Shown piece by piece: positions 28,737 to 43,800 of a stretch of 64,000 nucleotides of DNA. The translations under genes and the position numbers were made by a program. The first letter of the stretch is position 1, and each line of letters opens with the position of its first letter. The stretch is from Glandiceps talaboti (lineage: Eukaryota > Hemichordata > Enteropneusta > Spengelidae), in the NCBI RefSeq assembly GCF_964340395.1, contig NC_135569.1:9341540-9405539 (forward strand). Direction: 5' to 3'. The notes beneath the pieces are model-generated. The model made no database searches. It was given only the letters and a program-made list of their open reading frames with translations, and was not told the origin of the DNA.

Positions 28737-29290
28737 TTTTGTTGGTATCATCACAAACACTGGTTGCAATTAGCAATGGTATCGATAAAACATCAGCTAC
28801 GGTGTCTGCAACATCAAACACTGGTTGCAGTAAATATTGGTATCGATAATACATCAGCTGCAGCGACTGCAACATCAAACACTGGTTGCAGTAAATATTG
28901 GTATTGATAATACATTAGTCTGTAAGGTACGCCGTGACGGTGCACCCTCAAACATCGGCCAACCCCTAACACGTGTGAGAGGAGGCCGGTGAGGGCGAAA
29001 CGTCACGACGTATCTTACAGTCTAATAATACATCAGCTGCAGCGACTGCAACATCATCAAACATTACCATTGCAGTTAGCATTGGTACTGATAAAATAGC
29101 AAGAAAGGCTGCAACATCAAACACTGGTTGCAGTTAGTATTGGTATCGATAACACATCAGCTACATAGACAGCAATATCACCAAACATTGGTTGCAGTCA
29201 GCATTGGTACAGATAAAACATCAGCTATGAAGACTACAACATCAAACATTGGTTGCAGTTAGTAAAGGTATTGATATAACATCAGCTACA
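28737..29290 (-). repeat. ~61 bp minisatellite that includes the KLHL17 C-terminal codons and stop
   Basis: Seven units of the type CAACATCAAACACTGGTTGC ... ATCAGCTGCAGCGACTG start near 28737, 28809, 28870, 29049, 29111, 29172 and 29236. The last unit is coding sequence for the end of KLHL17. On the minus strand several units keep an open A-V-A-x-A-D-V-x-S-I-P tail followed by TGA. Confidence 0.9.
28916..29024. mobile_element. 109 bp foldback MITE, family I, with 9 bp target duplication
   Basis: Terminal inverted repeats (TAGTCTGTAAGGTACGCCGT and the reverse complement of a close variant) are flanked by perfect ATAATACAT duplications (28907-28915 and 29025-29033). The empty site is visible in the neighbouring minisatellite unit. 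A 9 bp duplication suggests a Mutator-like transposase. Confidence 0.9.
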
Positions 29291-32200
29291 GCGACTGCAA
29301 CACTACTGCGTCTTGTAGTCATGGATGATATCATCGTCCATTTATTAGTATTTGGATCATATCTCTCCACACTGTTGAGACTACTACTTCCGTCATTGCC
29401 ACCAATAGCGTACAGATATCCCTCCATTACTATCACATCATGAGTACTCCTGTAGATAAATCATATTGCTTGATTACTAATAATCACATCAACAAGTTAT
29501 GCTCAATGTCTGGAAACTATGGTAATTGATTGACAAGACACTTTTCTTGGGTGATGGCTTCTTGAAAATAATCAAGCTCATACATAGTCCCAACATGTGA
29601 GTCTAAGGAATACTAAACTACTCATGCAAACAGGAATTTCATGTCTAGCGCCCTCTAACAGCTAAACAACACAGCGCATGTCTAGCACCCTCTAACAACT
29701 CAACAACACATGTCTAGCACCCTCTAAGCGCTAAACAACACAGCACATGTCTAGCACCCTCTAACAACTCAACAACACATGTCGAGCACCCTCTAAGCGC
29801 TAAACAACACAGCACATGTCTAGCGCCCTCTAACAACTCAACAACAAAGCACATTTCTTGTGCCCGCTAACAGCTGAACATCACAGCACATTACTAGCGC
29901 CCTCTAGCTGCTCAACACACTACACATCGAGCACCCTCTACAAGCCCCACACAGTAAATGTCTTACCCTCTAACAGGTCACCAATACAGCACAGGGGCAC
30001 ATTCATCAGACTTAATAACTGACAATTGGCCACGATAGAAATACAAATATTCATCAACATAGTGGTACGATTGATTATGTGACAACATTGAGAAAAGGAA
30101 GGTAACGTGAGGCCAGGTCAAAGGTCACTTCATCGGTGTAAGAATAGTACATGGGAAAACAACAGGCTTTTTTTAGACATTTTTGAACACTAACAGATTT
30201 AGTGCAAATCATCGTTTCAGCAATAAATGGTAACTCTACCCAAAATGCAATGATGTAATATTTGATGGTGCAAATGTGTAATACTGTTCAAGAAAGGACA
30301 GGTCACCCTGGCCAAACGATGACAAAACTTTTTCTCTGATGAACACATACCTAGTGTATTTTTAATCTATTAGCATAAACCTGTATACATACCTTCTGAC
30401 ATTCATGGATGGTAATGGTTCCCATTGATTCAGTCTAGAGTTGTATCTCTCCATACTACTAAGACACGATGACCCATCGTTGCCACCGACAACATACAAC
30501 ATTCCGTCAAGAATGGCAACGCCGGCACTACTGCGACGACTCAACATACTAGCCACTGTTGTCCATCTATTGGTGGTTGGGTCAAATCTCTCTACGGACG
30601 AGAGATGAGTTGAACCATCATATCCACCTACAGCATACAGGCAGCCATCTGAAATACAAAGTCAGAGGGTGAAGAGATATGAAGGAAATTGTAGATTGTA
30701 CAACCAGTGACAGGCAAGCATTTACAAGTGGAACTTTTCACAAACAGGGAATGTAAACAACTGTATTGGATAAATAACACTTGGAAATAGCATATTGAAA
30801 TATGAGTCAAAACATTCAAAATTGCCATTACTTTCCCCAATTTGTCTTTGATATTACTGGTGCTGGTATAATTATGTTATTCTCCAATATTTTTCTTCAT
30901 TCAGCCGGAAAATACTCGTGACCTAATGGTTGTCACTACTCGTCTAGCGACTCATAGTGACAAAGGCCTCTTAGGTCACTTGTACTTTCCTTGGCTGAAC
31001 TAAGAAAAATGTTAGGGAATAAAATCTAAGTATGCAACAAAAATTACACCTCAAAATAATGTAGTTGTGATGTGCTTATGTCCCTTTAATAATACAACAA
31101 AAAGAGAGACTAACCTGCAACCCCTACTCTGACATATCGTCTTCTTATCACCATGGGAGCGATAGAAGTCCAGATATTCGTAAGTGGATCGTATCTTTCA
31201 CAGCTATTCAGGCACGATGCACCGTCATAACCACCCATGGCAAACAACAAACCATTCATAATACCAACTCCTACACAACTACGTCTTGTACCCAATGGTT
31301 CAACTGTCTGCCACATATTAGTATAAACACAGTAACACTCTACGGATGCCAAGTCATTTGTACCATCATACCTGCAAGTATAATCAAATTATAGTGTCAG
31401 GACTTCAATAGTGCTTTCCTACACTGTGATCAAAACTATTTACAATTATGACATAGTGATGTAATTGTAGCTCCTACATGACTTAAATTAGAAAGATTAT
31501 AAATTACTAGTGCCTGAGTCAATGTACAAATGTAAGGCCAAAAAAAAGAATTCTTTCTGGTCAGCACGCGCATCACTTAAATACCCCTGCGTTGGTCTTT
31601 TTTTCATGTTTGTCCAGCCTATGCAGGTTGCAGATCCGAGGGGAAACACAAAAATAACCCTCCCTACTGCAGTGAAGACAACTGCAGAGTCAATCATGAA
31701 CAAGCACACACGCTTGCTCTAAAGTACTAAACAAAAAGAACAATAACTGCCATAAATACATGATGATGTAGTAGATTGAGTGACAGGTTCGTTGAGAATA
31801 AAACAAAAACAAACAAAAAAACGTATCGTCACACCACTTTAGACAAAATGTCATGACCAGAAACTATTTTTATTTTTTTATTATATTTATTTATTCATTT
31901 ATTTATTTTTTTTATTTATTTTTATTTTTTTATTTTTTTTTTATTTTTTTTTTATTTTTTATTTTTTTTTTTTGGGGGGGGGGGGGGGGGGGCTGGGGGG
32001 GGGGGGGGGCTAAGACCCACTTAGATTTTAGTAGAGCTGTGAGGCTTGAGCTGTTGGTGATAATTTCAAATTCAAAACATATTTCTGTGCTTCAAAGGTA
32101 GAATAATTGTCATTCAATGTAGGATTGCTAAAATAGCAAGCCAATGATAAATCTCTGGGCTACATGCTAAGATGATAACATACCCTCCTACAGCATAGAT

Positions 32201-35200
32201 TTGTCCAGCAATGACACCTACACCTAGTCTAGCTCTTCTTGTTGTCATGGGAGCAACTGTTGTCCATCGATCCTTTCTGGCATCATAACATTCACATTCA
32301 CTGTGGATAGCAAATAAACTACCTCCACCTGTAATGCCAAACAGGAAATAACTAAAGTTATCTCAATAAAGATATTTTCAGTGTGGAAGATTTGAATAAG
32401 TTAACTACATTTTGGTTTGACCAATCATTACTTGTAAGGTTTTTGTGCACATAATGGAATTTAAACATTATCTGGACTGTCATAGTAAAAGGTTGATTTT
32501 TGCAGAGACAATCCAAAGCATCAACCATGAATAAACATGATTGTCTATTCTATAGGGTGATTTTAAATGCCATAAATTGCATGAAAAATGATACAAGATG
32601 AGTTTTGATCTTTCTGGACTCCACTTTCCACAGGAAAGCTTCATCAATAAATTACAGGTAAAACACTCTGGCTGCAAGATCCTCGAGTAATTCTGCTATT
32701 TTCACAAGCGACCACAGGTCGATTGTCGTTTGAGAGTGTGCCTGCACACCAGAAGTACTGTCATCCTCAGCTTCAGTTCTGCAACCATTCGATTGCAGTT
32801 CTGAGGTCTTACAACTTCAGACAGCAGACCGTGGACAAATAGAAACTGTTACAAACAGGGAAAGTAAACAACTGAATTGGATTAACAACACTTAGCACAG
32901 CATGTTGGAAATACAGAGACTTGTATTTCATTCTATCATTTGATAAGAACAGTTTTATGGCCACTTTACATAATAGTTCACGTTCACAAACAAATTTCTG
33001 GTTCCCCTGGCATTTCTTGTACACAATAAAGAGGCTATAAAACTGTTCTTATCAAACCATGGTGTGTAATACAGTCTCTGTTCTAACATGCTGAGTCAAG
33101 TATTATTAATCCAATTCATTTGTTAACTTTCCCTGTTTGTAACAGGTTCTCTTTGTCCACAGTCTGATGTCAGCAGTTGTATAACAAAACTAGACTAAAA
33201 GCAGAAACCTACCAATAGAAAATAACATGGATGTCAATCCTTCAGCCCTTCTTTCCCTGGTCCTTGGTGATTGTAATATTGCACGTTGTTCAGGACATAG
33301 GTGATATTTCATGGCTTCTATCAAGTAGTCTTTGCACTCAACACAAGTTCTCACGATATTATTGCTCTCAACATGGTTCATAAAAAAATCTCTGCTCAAC
33401 AGAGGAAGTCTAACAAACTTTGTCAACTGACAGAAAAAGATATAAATAAAGTAAAAGTTAATTTACATGTAGATGTACAACAGTATTTAAACACAGCAGA
33501 TTACAATTTAGTCTTAACTTAATTCAGTGTTTTTGCTATGGGCAGGGAACCCCTAACAGGAAGGACTCTGATAAACTTGCATAGTTTCCCATACATTATA
33601 CCATAATATCGTATTATAGGTGGAAAACTTCAGTAAAATGACTGGAGAACTCAGATGGATTTTACCTACTTACCACCCTTAACAAAAACACAGTGTGACT
33701 TTAAATTTTAATTTTATCTTCCAACATTTATAATTTCTTTTTTCCTAACAAGTCATTTGCACATAAATAACCCAAACATTGTAATACGATATATACTATA
33801 TTGCACACGAACCAAGTTGTGAATTTTAAGCAATTATGAAATAATTATTATATATGTCTACTATATTTAATAGACACAGTCAGCTTGAAACCTACCAAGG
33901 TGTGCATGGCTGTGTACATGACTTATAACATCAGTCAATCTATCATTCTCAAGCAAAATTCTCAGGAGAGTTCTGTTTGTGAAATCCCCTGTATAGGCAC
34001 AAACGGTATATGAAAATAATGATCCTCACCTCAGCTGTATACTGCCCCCTAGTGGTGACATCATGCGATATCCATCTTATAACAGCTTCAAAGACAAGTT
34101 CTTCTGACATTACATTCAGTTGGTCACTTGAAATGAGATCTAGTACCTGAAATAAACAGAAGGTCATTCAGACAACATAATATACTTATTAATCTATCCT
34201 GACTTAGTCTAGCGGCTATCCACGGCTTTAAATCCTTCTCCATGACTAGAGGAATCAGAAGTCATGAATCAAAAGTTATTTATGCAAAAATTAATGCATA
34301 AACCCAAACTGTTAGAATGATGTAAGCAGTGTATGCACAGCATCCTGAAATGACAATGTACCATATTTGGACATTATGTAACTGACCACAATAAACACTA
34401 ACAATTATCATCGGGCAGAACTCTGTGAATGATTAACACAAGCATGATATTAATTGTGGGTGGTTTTGTTTGAAATTCAAATCTCATCTCAGCTCCTTGT
34501 GCCTCTAGATGTGGTGAAGGATTCAAAGTCATAGATAGCGTCTAGACTAATCCTAACTCATCTATACACACCAAATATCAAAGCAAACTAATGTGATTTC
34601 AAAGAAAATGAAAAAGATCATCTTTTCCCTAAAAATACCTATAAAATCACAAATTCCATCTCAGCTTCTTATTCCTCTAGACATGAAGAAGGATTCAAAG
34701 CCATGGATAGCCTCTAGACTAATTCTGACTCAACTGTTGGTACATACACACTGAATTGCAAAGCAAAGTTTAGTGATTTCAAAGAAACGAAAAGATGACT
34801 TTTTTCCAAACATAAAATTACAGAAAAAGATAAACACAGATATGGTTTTCCAATGAACAAATGTGAATAGTCTCAACTCTATGTACATAGTCACAAAATA
34901 TCAAAGCAAACTGATCTAGGAAAGACATTGACCACTAACTACCTAAACACAACAGATCACGTTGTCATTGACATGGAGCAAAAGTATCCGTTTCAAAAGT
35001 AACAATCCGTTGTCTGAGCAGATCGAAACTATTGTTCAAATAAAATCTTTTAATACAGCTAAAGAGTTGACGTACTTCTTGTTTTGGCAGTTGATGGAAC
35101 TCTTCCGACTGTGACACTTCTGTAAAGTTTAGAAGAGCGAATTTATGGGATGTTTGTTGGAGCTCATAACAGCCATGGGTGTCGGCAAATCGTCTTATTC

Positions 35201-35463
35201 CTAGACAGTTTGTAGGATCTAATTGGTCCATCAGAAAACGACAACAAGCTTCTCTCACGGTATGTAACTGAAGGAGACTAGCAGCAGGTAACAAAGTCTG
35301 GAAATGTCAAAAAGAAAGTAATTTTCAAAATGTACATTTAACACTCGCAACTCTTAAATAGTTGATAATCATAAACATTAACATATTTTTTGCATACTAT
35401 TTGCATGTCATTAAATAGCATCGGCTAATAAACAAAAGCCTAACATAAATATTGCATGAAATA

Positions 35464-35553
<90 letters not shown>

Positions 35554-35562
35554 CTCTCTCTT

Positions 35563-35618
<56 letters not shown>

Positions 35619-37844
35619 CCCCCCCTCACATGTTTTTCCTTTTCTCTATCTTTCTCTCTGTTGTCTCCACCTCCCCCTCTCTCCTCCTCTTTTGCACTTA
35701 CCTGTACATTTTTCTCAGTAACGGTAACTTCTGCCGTGTAGGCAAATTTGACTAAAAGTTCTAAAGCATGGCAATCCACATCATGCATTGTGATCTCTGG
35801 CTGTCGACATTCACTCATGTCACCTACAACAAACAAGCAGACAATTGAAAATACTTAAAAATGAAATGAGGCTTTAATACCAGAATCCATACATACCCAT
35901 GTGTTGATAATCCTGGCTGGGTTGGAGTGATTAAGTTCTCATTATCAATTTGTATGCAGAAAAGCAAGCAACTAGAAATACTACAAAGCAATACTGTGCC
36001 CTCCGTGAACTAAGGTCATTGACCCTAGGTGCTTTGTGAGCAAAGTCAGTGACCCCATATGCTTCCATCATTTCTGAGTAAATACCCTGAGGCTCTTACA
36101 AGAATGATAATTGCATAACAAAACAAACATGTTGTACATATCAAAATACCCCCCACCCTATTTTCAAAAAAAGAATTTTTTATTTTTTAAGAACACACAG
36201 ATATGTACATACTACTGCCATTGCAACTCAGTTCAACAGTTCATTTGCATGAAAAGCTCAGCTTAATTTTGTTAAGGAAACAAGACCTCAAATTTCAAAA
36301 GGGGGCACGACCTCCTAGGGGGACTCAATCTTCTGGGAATACAGACCTCCTGGGGAATACAACCCTCATAACCTTATACATGTAGTCAATTGAACCAACG
36401 AAGTAGTGAATACATACAGTGGGTCTCTACACCCTCTTGTGTATGTAACCTAAGGGGATACACTGTCTGAGTACTTTCAACTTTGTTTAAGATGTCAGCT
36501 GTTTCTACAGTAGCATTTAAGTATCATTTATCATTAAAAAAAAAATGATTAATTGATAAAAAAAATACGTAACAAATCTGACATCTTTTATGAAGTTAAA
36601 TAATGTGAAATTTTTACATGAATTTAGTTCCCTTTAGTTTTCACATGTGTCATTTTTCCATGGAAATAAAATACCCATAAAAATGCTTTTTTTTTACATA
36701 CATATTAACTATGCATACCTTTCCAGCATAACTATATCTGATTGGCTGCAACTAAATCTGGTTGCACTGTGCAGGCTATTGGGCAGTTTAGTACAGTTAT
36801 GGTCTGATAGAGGTGAACAAACAAGGCATCCTAAGTGTACAGTCTAATCTTTCACCTATCAGTCACAAGTAGTTTGTAACTACTATTTCTTTGTTAGTGT
36901 TTGTAAACGACATGTATTTACATGAATTACACATTCAAAATTTACATATTGATATTTTATACAAGGTGAAAACACTGACCAATATGTACGGCGATGAGTG
37001 TAGATAGGTAAGGTGTACAATTGGCTAGAGTCAGTTATTACTACATAGGTACCTGCTGCAGTGATTATACTTGCATCATGATACATCAATGCACTCAGTC
37101 TGGCATACTAGCGGTATTTTACTGCAGTGCAACACCAAAATATATTATTGTATAACTGTATGCAAATGATATGCAAATGAGTGTACAATCATTCCTAGTA
37201 CATGACATGTGATCATTAAGTGTTATTTTTATAGAAATTTCCTGTTTTGGATAAACATTACACAATAAAAAGAGAACTCCATACCACATGAGTGCCTGTG
37301 TGGTTACTCAGAGCTATTTGCACTGTGTTTGTGGTGTTTTCTGGCTGCACTTCCACACGTACCACAAGCTCTTGTGCAAATACCCCCAGTGGGCTGAGAG
37401 TACATGTACACCACATTTGCACATATGCATCATGGGGTTTTATGAGATTCTTCGGTGACTTATAGTTCCAGAAGTATATTTCAGTCTAGATTTTCCGATC
37501 TTACATTTACTCTAAAAATGACCCACATCCCTGCATAACATAATTCTATATTAATATACAAATACATAAGATTTGTCAAAAATAACAGCTGGTCCAGTAC
37601 ACTGATGCCATTGTTCTGTGTTAAAATTCAAAATCAACAATCGTCTAGATTCTAGGCCATTGTTCTGTGTCAAACTTAAAAAAAAAAAATCAATATCTAT
37701 GACTTCATTTTGGCTTTCTTGTTGAATATCTCATCACCATGGCAATACTTTTAGAACTGTACTAGCTGCAGTAAAGGGTTTTTAATTTTTTTACACGCAC
37801 ACACACACGCACGCACGCAGGCACGCACGCATGCACGCACACAC

Positions 37845-37880
<36 letters not shown>

Positions 37881-40800
37881 ACACAGACACACACACACAC
37901 ACACATCGGTATATATGTATAGTAGGGATTTGCTTGAATATTTTTTGATATGTATGATAAATTACATCATCAGATCATTTATATGTTATATCTTAATACC
38001 AGGTTTGAGTTCAGTCAATTACAAGTGGTGGTTAAGTGTGTGCTTCAGTAAGTAGAATACTTGGAGTATATTTTAAATATGCAGTTAAACTACGCCCAAA
38101 TATGTATAAACTACGCCCAAATATGGATAAACTACACCCAAATATGTATAAACTACGCCCAAATATGGATAAACTACACCCAAATATGGATAAACTACGC
38201 CCAAAAGAGTAAACTCAGCCTGTTCTTCTTTAATATATAGTACATTGAAAAGAGAAACTTAGAAAGTAAATAGAAAACGGATAGAGTGTGAGTAATACCT
38301 TTACTGACAAAAATTAACTTTATCAATGTTACCATAGTAACGACTGAGTCACTGAACCTCTGTATCACAGCTATTGTACAATGAACTATGTAAATTTAAC
38401 TAAGGTGAATGACTTAACGGGTTATCACGTTCTAAGCCATGGGAAAGTGACATATATTTATAATCTATACTGTATTTCACTTCAGGGGATCAATTTTCAT
38501 TTCAATGGATCAAATTCTACGAAAATGCACAAAATATTGTATTTCACTTGAAACTAAGTAATACGCACAAAATGCCTTTTGATTAAGATTACATACAAGT
38601 CTGAAAACAGTTGAGTTTTGTAGTATAATTTGATAAAAAGGGAACTCCTGCATTAACAGGTAAATGAATTTATTTTTTAGATGAAATATATACTACCTAT
38701 ATCTTGCAGTGAATGGTTGGTATCATTGTTTTTGTTAGGTATTAATAGGTCACAGTGTTGTGTATAATCTACATGAGTTCCCCGGTCATTTTACCAGTGT
38801 TTCCTCCACACCAGTGTTTTTTGTTAGCTTGGTACAGTCTACCTATACAGTCTCTAGTCATTTTATCAGTGTTCCCAACTAGTGATATTGTTAACGTTGA
38901 TGTTAGTATCAAACTAGATAAAATCTACTTGAGTTCCCCAGTCATTTCACCATGATTCACAACCAAAATTACGGTACAATGTACGGAAAAATATGCAACT
39001 TAACTAGATTTCCTTCTCGAGGTTTCGAAAAACTGGAAATCGTTTAAATCAGCTACATAATGCTACAAGAATACACAAGAAGATCTTGTTGTTTGTATTT
39101 TAGGAGTATTTCTTTCACTATCAGTGGACAAACCATATTATATTGATAAAGCACAACATAAAAGAACATGTTGTTCCCAAGGACAGAATTCCCATAAGAA
39201 ATATATAAACTTAAACCAATTAAATTATACTGCCTTCAACTGAATTCCATTTTGAAATGCTACTGGGGTTATCAGTTGTAAAAATACACTCAGGGAACAA
39301 TGAACTATCCTTAATGTAAAAACACAAAATTATACAGGCAACTTAAATTTGACCTGTGTCAAGGTTCCACAAATTCCTGACGATCTGAAACACTATGAAC
39401 ATTTAGCTATTGAAAAGCCAGGGTTTCAATCCCAGGTTTTCGATCCCAGAGTTTCAATCCCAGGTTTTCTCATACAAGTATTATCTTAGCAGTGGAGATA
39501 TATATAGCCTGTTTCCGGTGCTTATGGTATTCCTGTTTAATCTCTCATTCCACAGACAGATTGAATGAAACATATCCAAAGTGTCTAAGCACACAAGGAG
39601 ATATAAGGATTACATAGAATCATTTTTTTTTGTTCTGGACCGACTTTTTTTATTGTAGCATTGCCACAAAATTATTTTTCACAGCTCAATTTTAATCCTA
39701 ATTCGAACTGGGTCGTAATGAAAAAATAATTTAAAACGAAGTACTACAGTAATAATATGTTTACTAGCTGCAGTAACAGTAGCAATTATTGCTACAATTT
39801 TTACAATACCGACAGACTTTTTCAATTTTCCACTATTAAACCCTGACAAATATGAAAAACAAAAATAACAAAATGTAAAATATTAAAGTAACAATATGAG
39901 AAAAAAAATCAAAACTACATTTATTTCAGCTACCGCACATGTTCATACCTTGTTGCAAAAATTAAATAATTCGAAAAAAATTTTAAAAAGTAACTCAATC
40001 ATGACATAATTTCTACACTAAAGTGTGATAAATAAAATAATGAACATTTTTTATTTCAGTTTTGTCCTTTTTATCTCTTTGTAATCTGTTTTTTTTTACT
40101 GGAAATTTCCAAACTCACGTGACACCATGATACCCAAAGTACACTGGGGTGAACGTTGACTTAAAAATTTTTTTTCAGAAAGTAATTAAATTCATACAAA
40201 TTAAATTTCTACACTAATGTACATTGTACAGTGTGATAATAAAACACAGCACTTTTCACTTCCTTTTTATCACTTTGCAATTTGTTTTTTTACCAGAAAT
40301 TTCTAAACTCACGTAACACCATAATATACTGTAAATATACTGAGGTGAATAACTGACTTAGCTTGCACGCTATCACTCAGTTTACTACAAAATGTTGACC
40401 CTACAACATCAAATAAAGTACAGTAATTCAATAGTGAGGTGAATGCTTTATATCAAGGCAAGTCAATTATTCATCTCTACTCAAGAAAAGGTGAAAAGAA
40501 ATACAATTATATATCGACCTATAAAACTAAATCCATTAGCCAAATCTTCGGTTCGGCGAATTCAGACTTATTTTCTGAAATTATAGACTTCTACAGGAGT
40601 TATTTGAAACTGTTACACAGCCTCAGGCCAAATCTGACGAATTTCAGACTCATACAAAGAACTACACGTTATTCTACTTTAATACATTGACACACTTAAA
40701 CATCTTTAATCATCAGCTGTAATTGAAAAATTTGCAGTGACATAATTTTTAACATTTTCAGACTCAACAAATTGGCATCGGCCTAAGGTTTATTTCTTTT

Positions 40801-43800
40801 TTCTTTATATATTATTGTGTGCTGGGAATTGCTCTGTGACAATCACACAATTGCAGACAAATACGCACATATTAAAGTACACCCACACATTTCTACAGAA
40901 ATCCATTCGGGTCTGGAGCTATCTTGCACATTTAATTTCACGTTGCTGTGGAACTGTCAGTCAGTCCAAGGCTATCCCGGAGTCACCCGGGCCCAGCAAA
41001 CATAGCACCTATGGGCTTCATGTGGGTATTCATCCCCGACTATGTATTTGAGTAATTACTCCTGGAGTCCCCAAAATTCACATTCATCTTGTGAGTGAGA
41101 CACATCAGAGTAATACGTAGCCTACACAGTGAGTCTGTAGAACACTAATTGCCCTGGGTTTATGTTAGTCACAGAAAAATCTCCTGGTGCCTCCAGTGGG
41201 ATTTGAACCCATGACCTCCCAACTGCTAATCCTGAGTACTAACCATTACACAAGGAACCAGTTGACTTTATTATACCATGCACAAGCCAAGTTATTGTCT
41301 TTGAACAGAAAATATGGATATATTGTGGTCGTTCTATGTCTACATCCCTGGTTCTGTGGTACTCGAGTCAAAACATTTTTTCAAATGCCATTATTTTTCC
41401 TAATTTTTCCTAAATTTTGAATGATGTATGAGGTATAATTATATTAACTAATATTTCCTTTGTTCAGCAGGGAAATACTGTATCAATATTCGTCTACCGA
41501 CTCAGTGACAAGACTTCCCCTTAAATCACTCCTATTTTCTTTGACTGAATGAAGAAAAATATCGGGGACTAATATCTAAATGCCGAAAAATATTTAATCA
41601 TAATTAACCATGTAGTTTGAAGTATGCCATTGCTGTTCGAAGAATCCAACAAACCAAATATGATTTGATTACAAAAAAAAAGCACCAAAAATTACCCCTG
41701 ACGTCAGGATCATAGGGGAAATACACAGGCGTAAGTCTGTCAATGCTATGTGGAGCAGTAAGGTACACTCATTCCATTGCCATTGTACAAGTTCCTGGAT
41801 ATGATAGGGAATCCCTAACAGTGTTGCCTTTAAGAGTACTAAGAGCTACTTTAGTTTAGTGACTTTCTACTGATTCCACCAGGGTTCTAGCCTGTCAAAG
41901 TAGCTGGATCTTAAACTACGCTGCCAATCATTCTACTACAACCCTTTTATGGTATATGTATCAATTGGATAATACAATTATTGAATTTGAAAATATCTCC
42001 ATAAGATGATTGGTTGCAATGGTAAAGTGATTGCACTAAGTCAGACAGTTTGATTATTCAAATGAAGTTATTATGTATATGAACAGCTTGATAATTCAAA
42101 TGAAGTTATTATGTAAATGAACAGCTTGATAATTCAAATGAAGTTATTATGTAAATGAACTGTTCGATAATTCAAATGAAGTTATTATGTAAGTGAACTG
42201 TTTGATAATTCAAATGAAGTTATTATGTAAATGAACTGTTTGATAATTCAAATGAAGTTATTATGTAAATGAACTGTTCGATAATTCAAATGAAGTTATT
42301 ATGTAAATGAACAGTTTGATAATTCAAATGAAGTTATTATGTAAATGATCTGTTTAATTATTCAAATGAAGTTATTATGTAAATGAACTGTTTGATTACT
42401 CAAATGAAGTTATTATGTAAATGAACTGTTTGATTACTCAAATGAAGTTATTATGTAAATGAACTGTTTGATTATTCAAATGAAGTTATTATGTAAATGA
42501 ACAGCTTGCTAATTCAAACGAGGCCATTAAGTAAATATAAATGTGTAGTACTACATGTAACTGCAATGAACAAACAAATTAATTAACATGTACACAAAAC
42601 ATGAAGTGTATTTATTTACATAAATTTACATTTTATTTGCTAATTTTATTTAAATTTATACATACAAGGGAATGTACACAGGCTAGCAGAGTTCAAACCA
42701 GTTAAACCAGTCTTAATTTTCATACTCACTAGTCAATAGAGCTGGATAAGTACATGGTATCGAAAAAATATTTTTCCTCCAAAAAGCTAGCTCATTTTGT
42801 TATGAAACTTGTTTGAAATTAAGGCCACAACAGAAAGTGAAATCTCAGACATATCTTTCAGTGTTGAAGTGTACGTAGAGACATATCATAGAAAGTAAGA
42901 AAGTTACTAAGCTTGCAACACATGTACAGTACATTATCAACTCATAATATCCTCTGAATACACAAGTGTTAAGATGAAATCAGTTTTGAAGCTAAGCATA
43001 TATAACATAGATCAATGTGAGAAAGTCAGCAAGCTTACATCAATGAATAACTCGTTTATCATCCTGTGAATACAAAGTGTTGAAATGAATTCAGTTCTAC
43101 AGTTTGCAGATGATGTTACAATGTTAGCAACTTACAACACTTGTCAATGAACAGCTCATTCATTATCCTGTGAATATGCAAGTGTTGAAATGAATTCAGT
43201 TCTGAAGTTTGCAGATGTAACATAGAACAATGTGGAAGTCAGCAAGGTGGTGACACACGTCAATTATCGACTCATGAATTATCCCAAGAATATGGAAGTG
43301 CTGAGATGAATTTGTTTTTGAAGTTTGCTCAGGTGACCTTAATCCTCATTGTAGTACCAATTTCCATGCTTCACAGCTGACAATTAGACATTAGTCGTTC
43401 AGCCAAGGAAAATATGAGTGACCTAAGGGGCCTTTGTCACTACTCATCTATCGACTTGTAGTGACAACCCTTAGATCACAAGTGTTTTCTGACCGTATGA
43501 ATTAATATTATACTATCACCAGTAATATCAAAGAAAAATCGGGGAAAGTAATGGCAATATTGAAAGTTTTGAGTCATATTTTGAACACAGCAGAACCAGT
43601 GACATAGACACACGTTGTCATGACATAGATGAGCATATCGTGATGTAGAATGACCAGAGTATATATTCCATATTTTTTTCTTCAACTTGCCTCATGCATA
43701 GAATAATGAACATGCCAATATGCCAATTTATGGTTTCCAAAAATATGTTTTAAAAGGTGATGGAGTACAACCAACAGTAAACATTCTTTCCCTGCATATC

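Noticed and set aside
41190-41275. Possible functional tRNA gene on the minus strand
   Set aside because: A and B boxes and partial acceptor pairing exist, but the anticodon arm is irregular and a SINE-like body follows; called a tRNA-derived SINE instead.
42040-42515. Regular 38 bp repeats suggestive of a CRISPR array
   Set aside because: Units abut without unique spacers, in an intron of an animal gene; this is a minisatellite.
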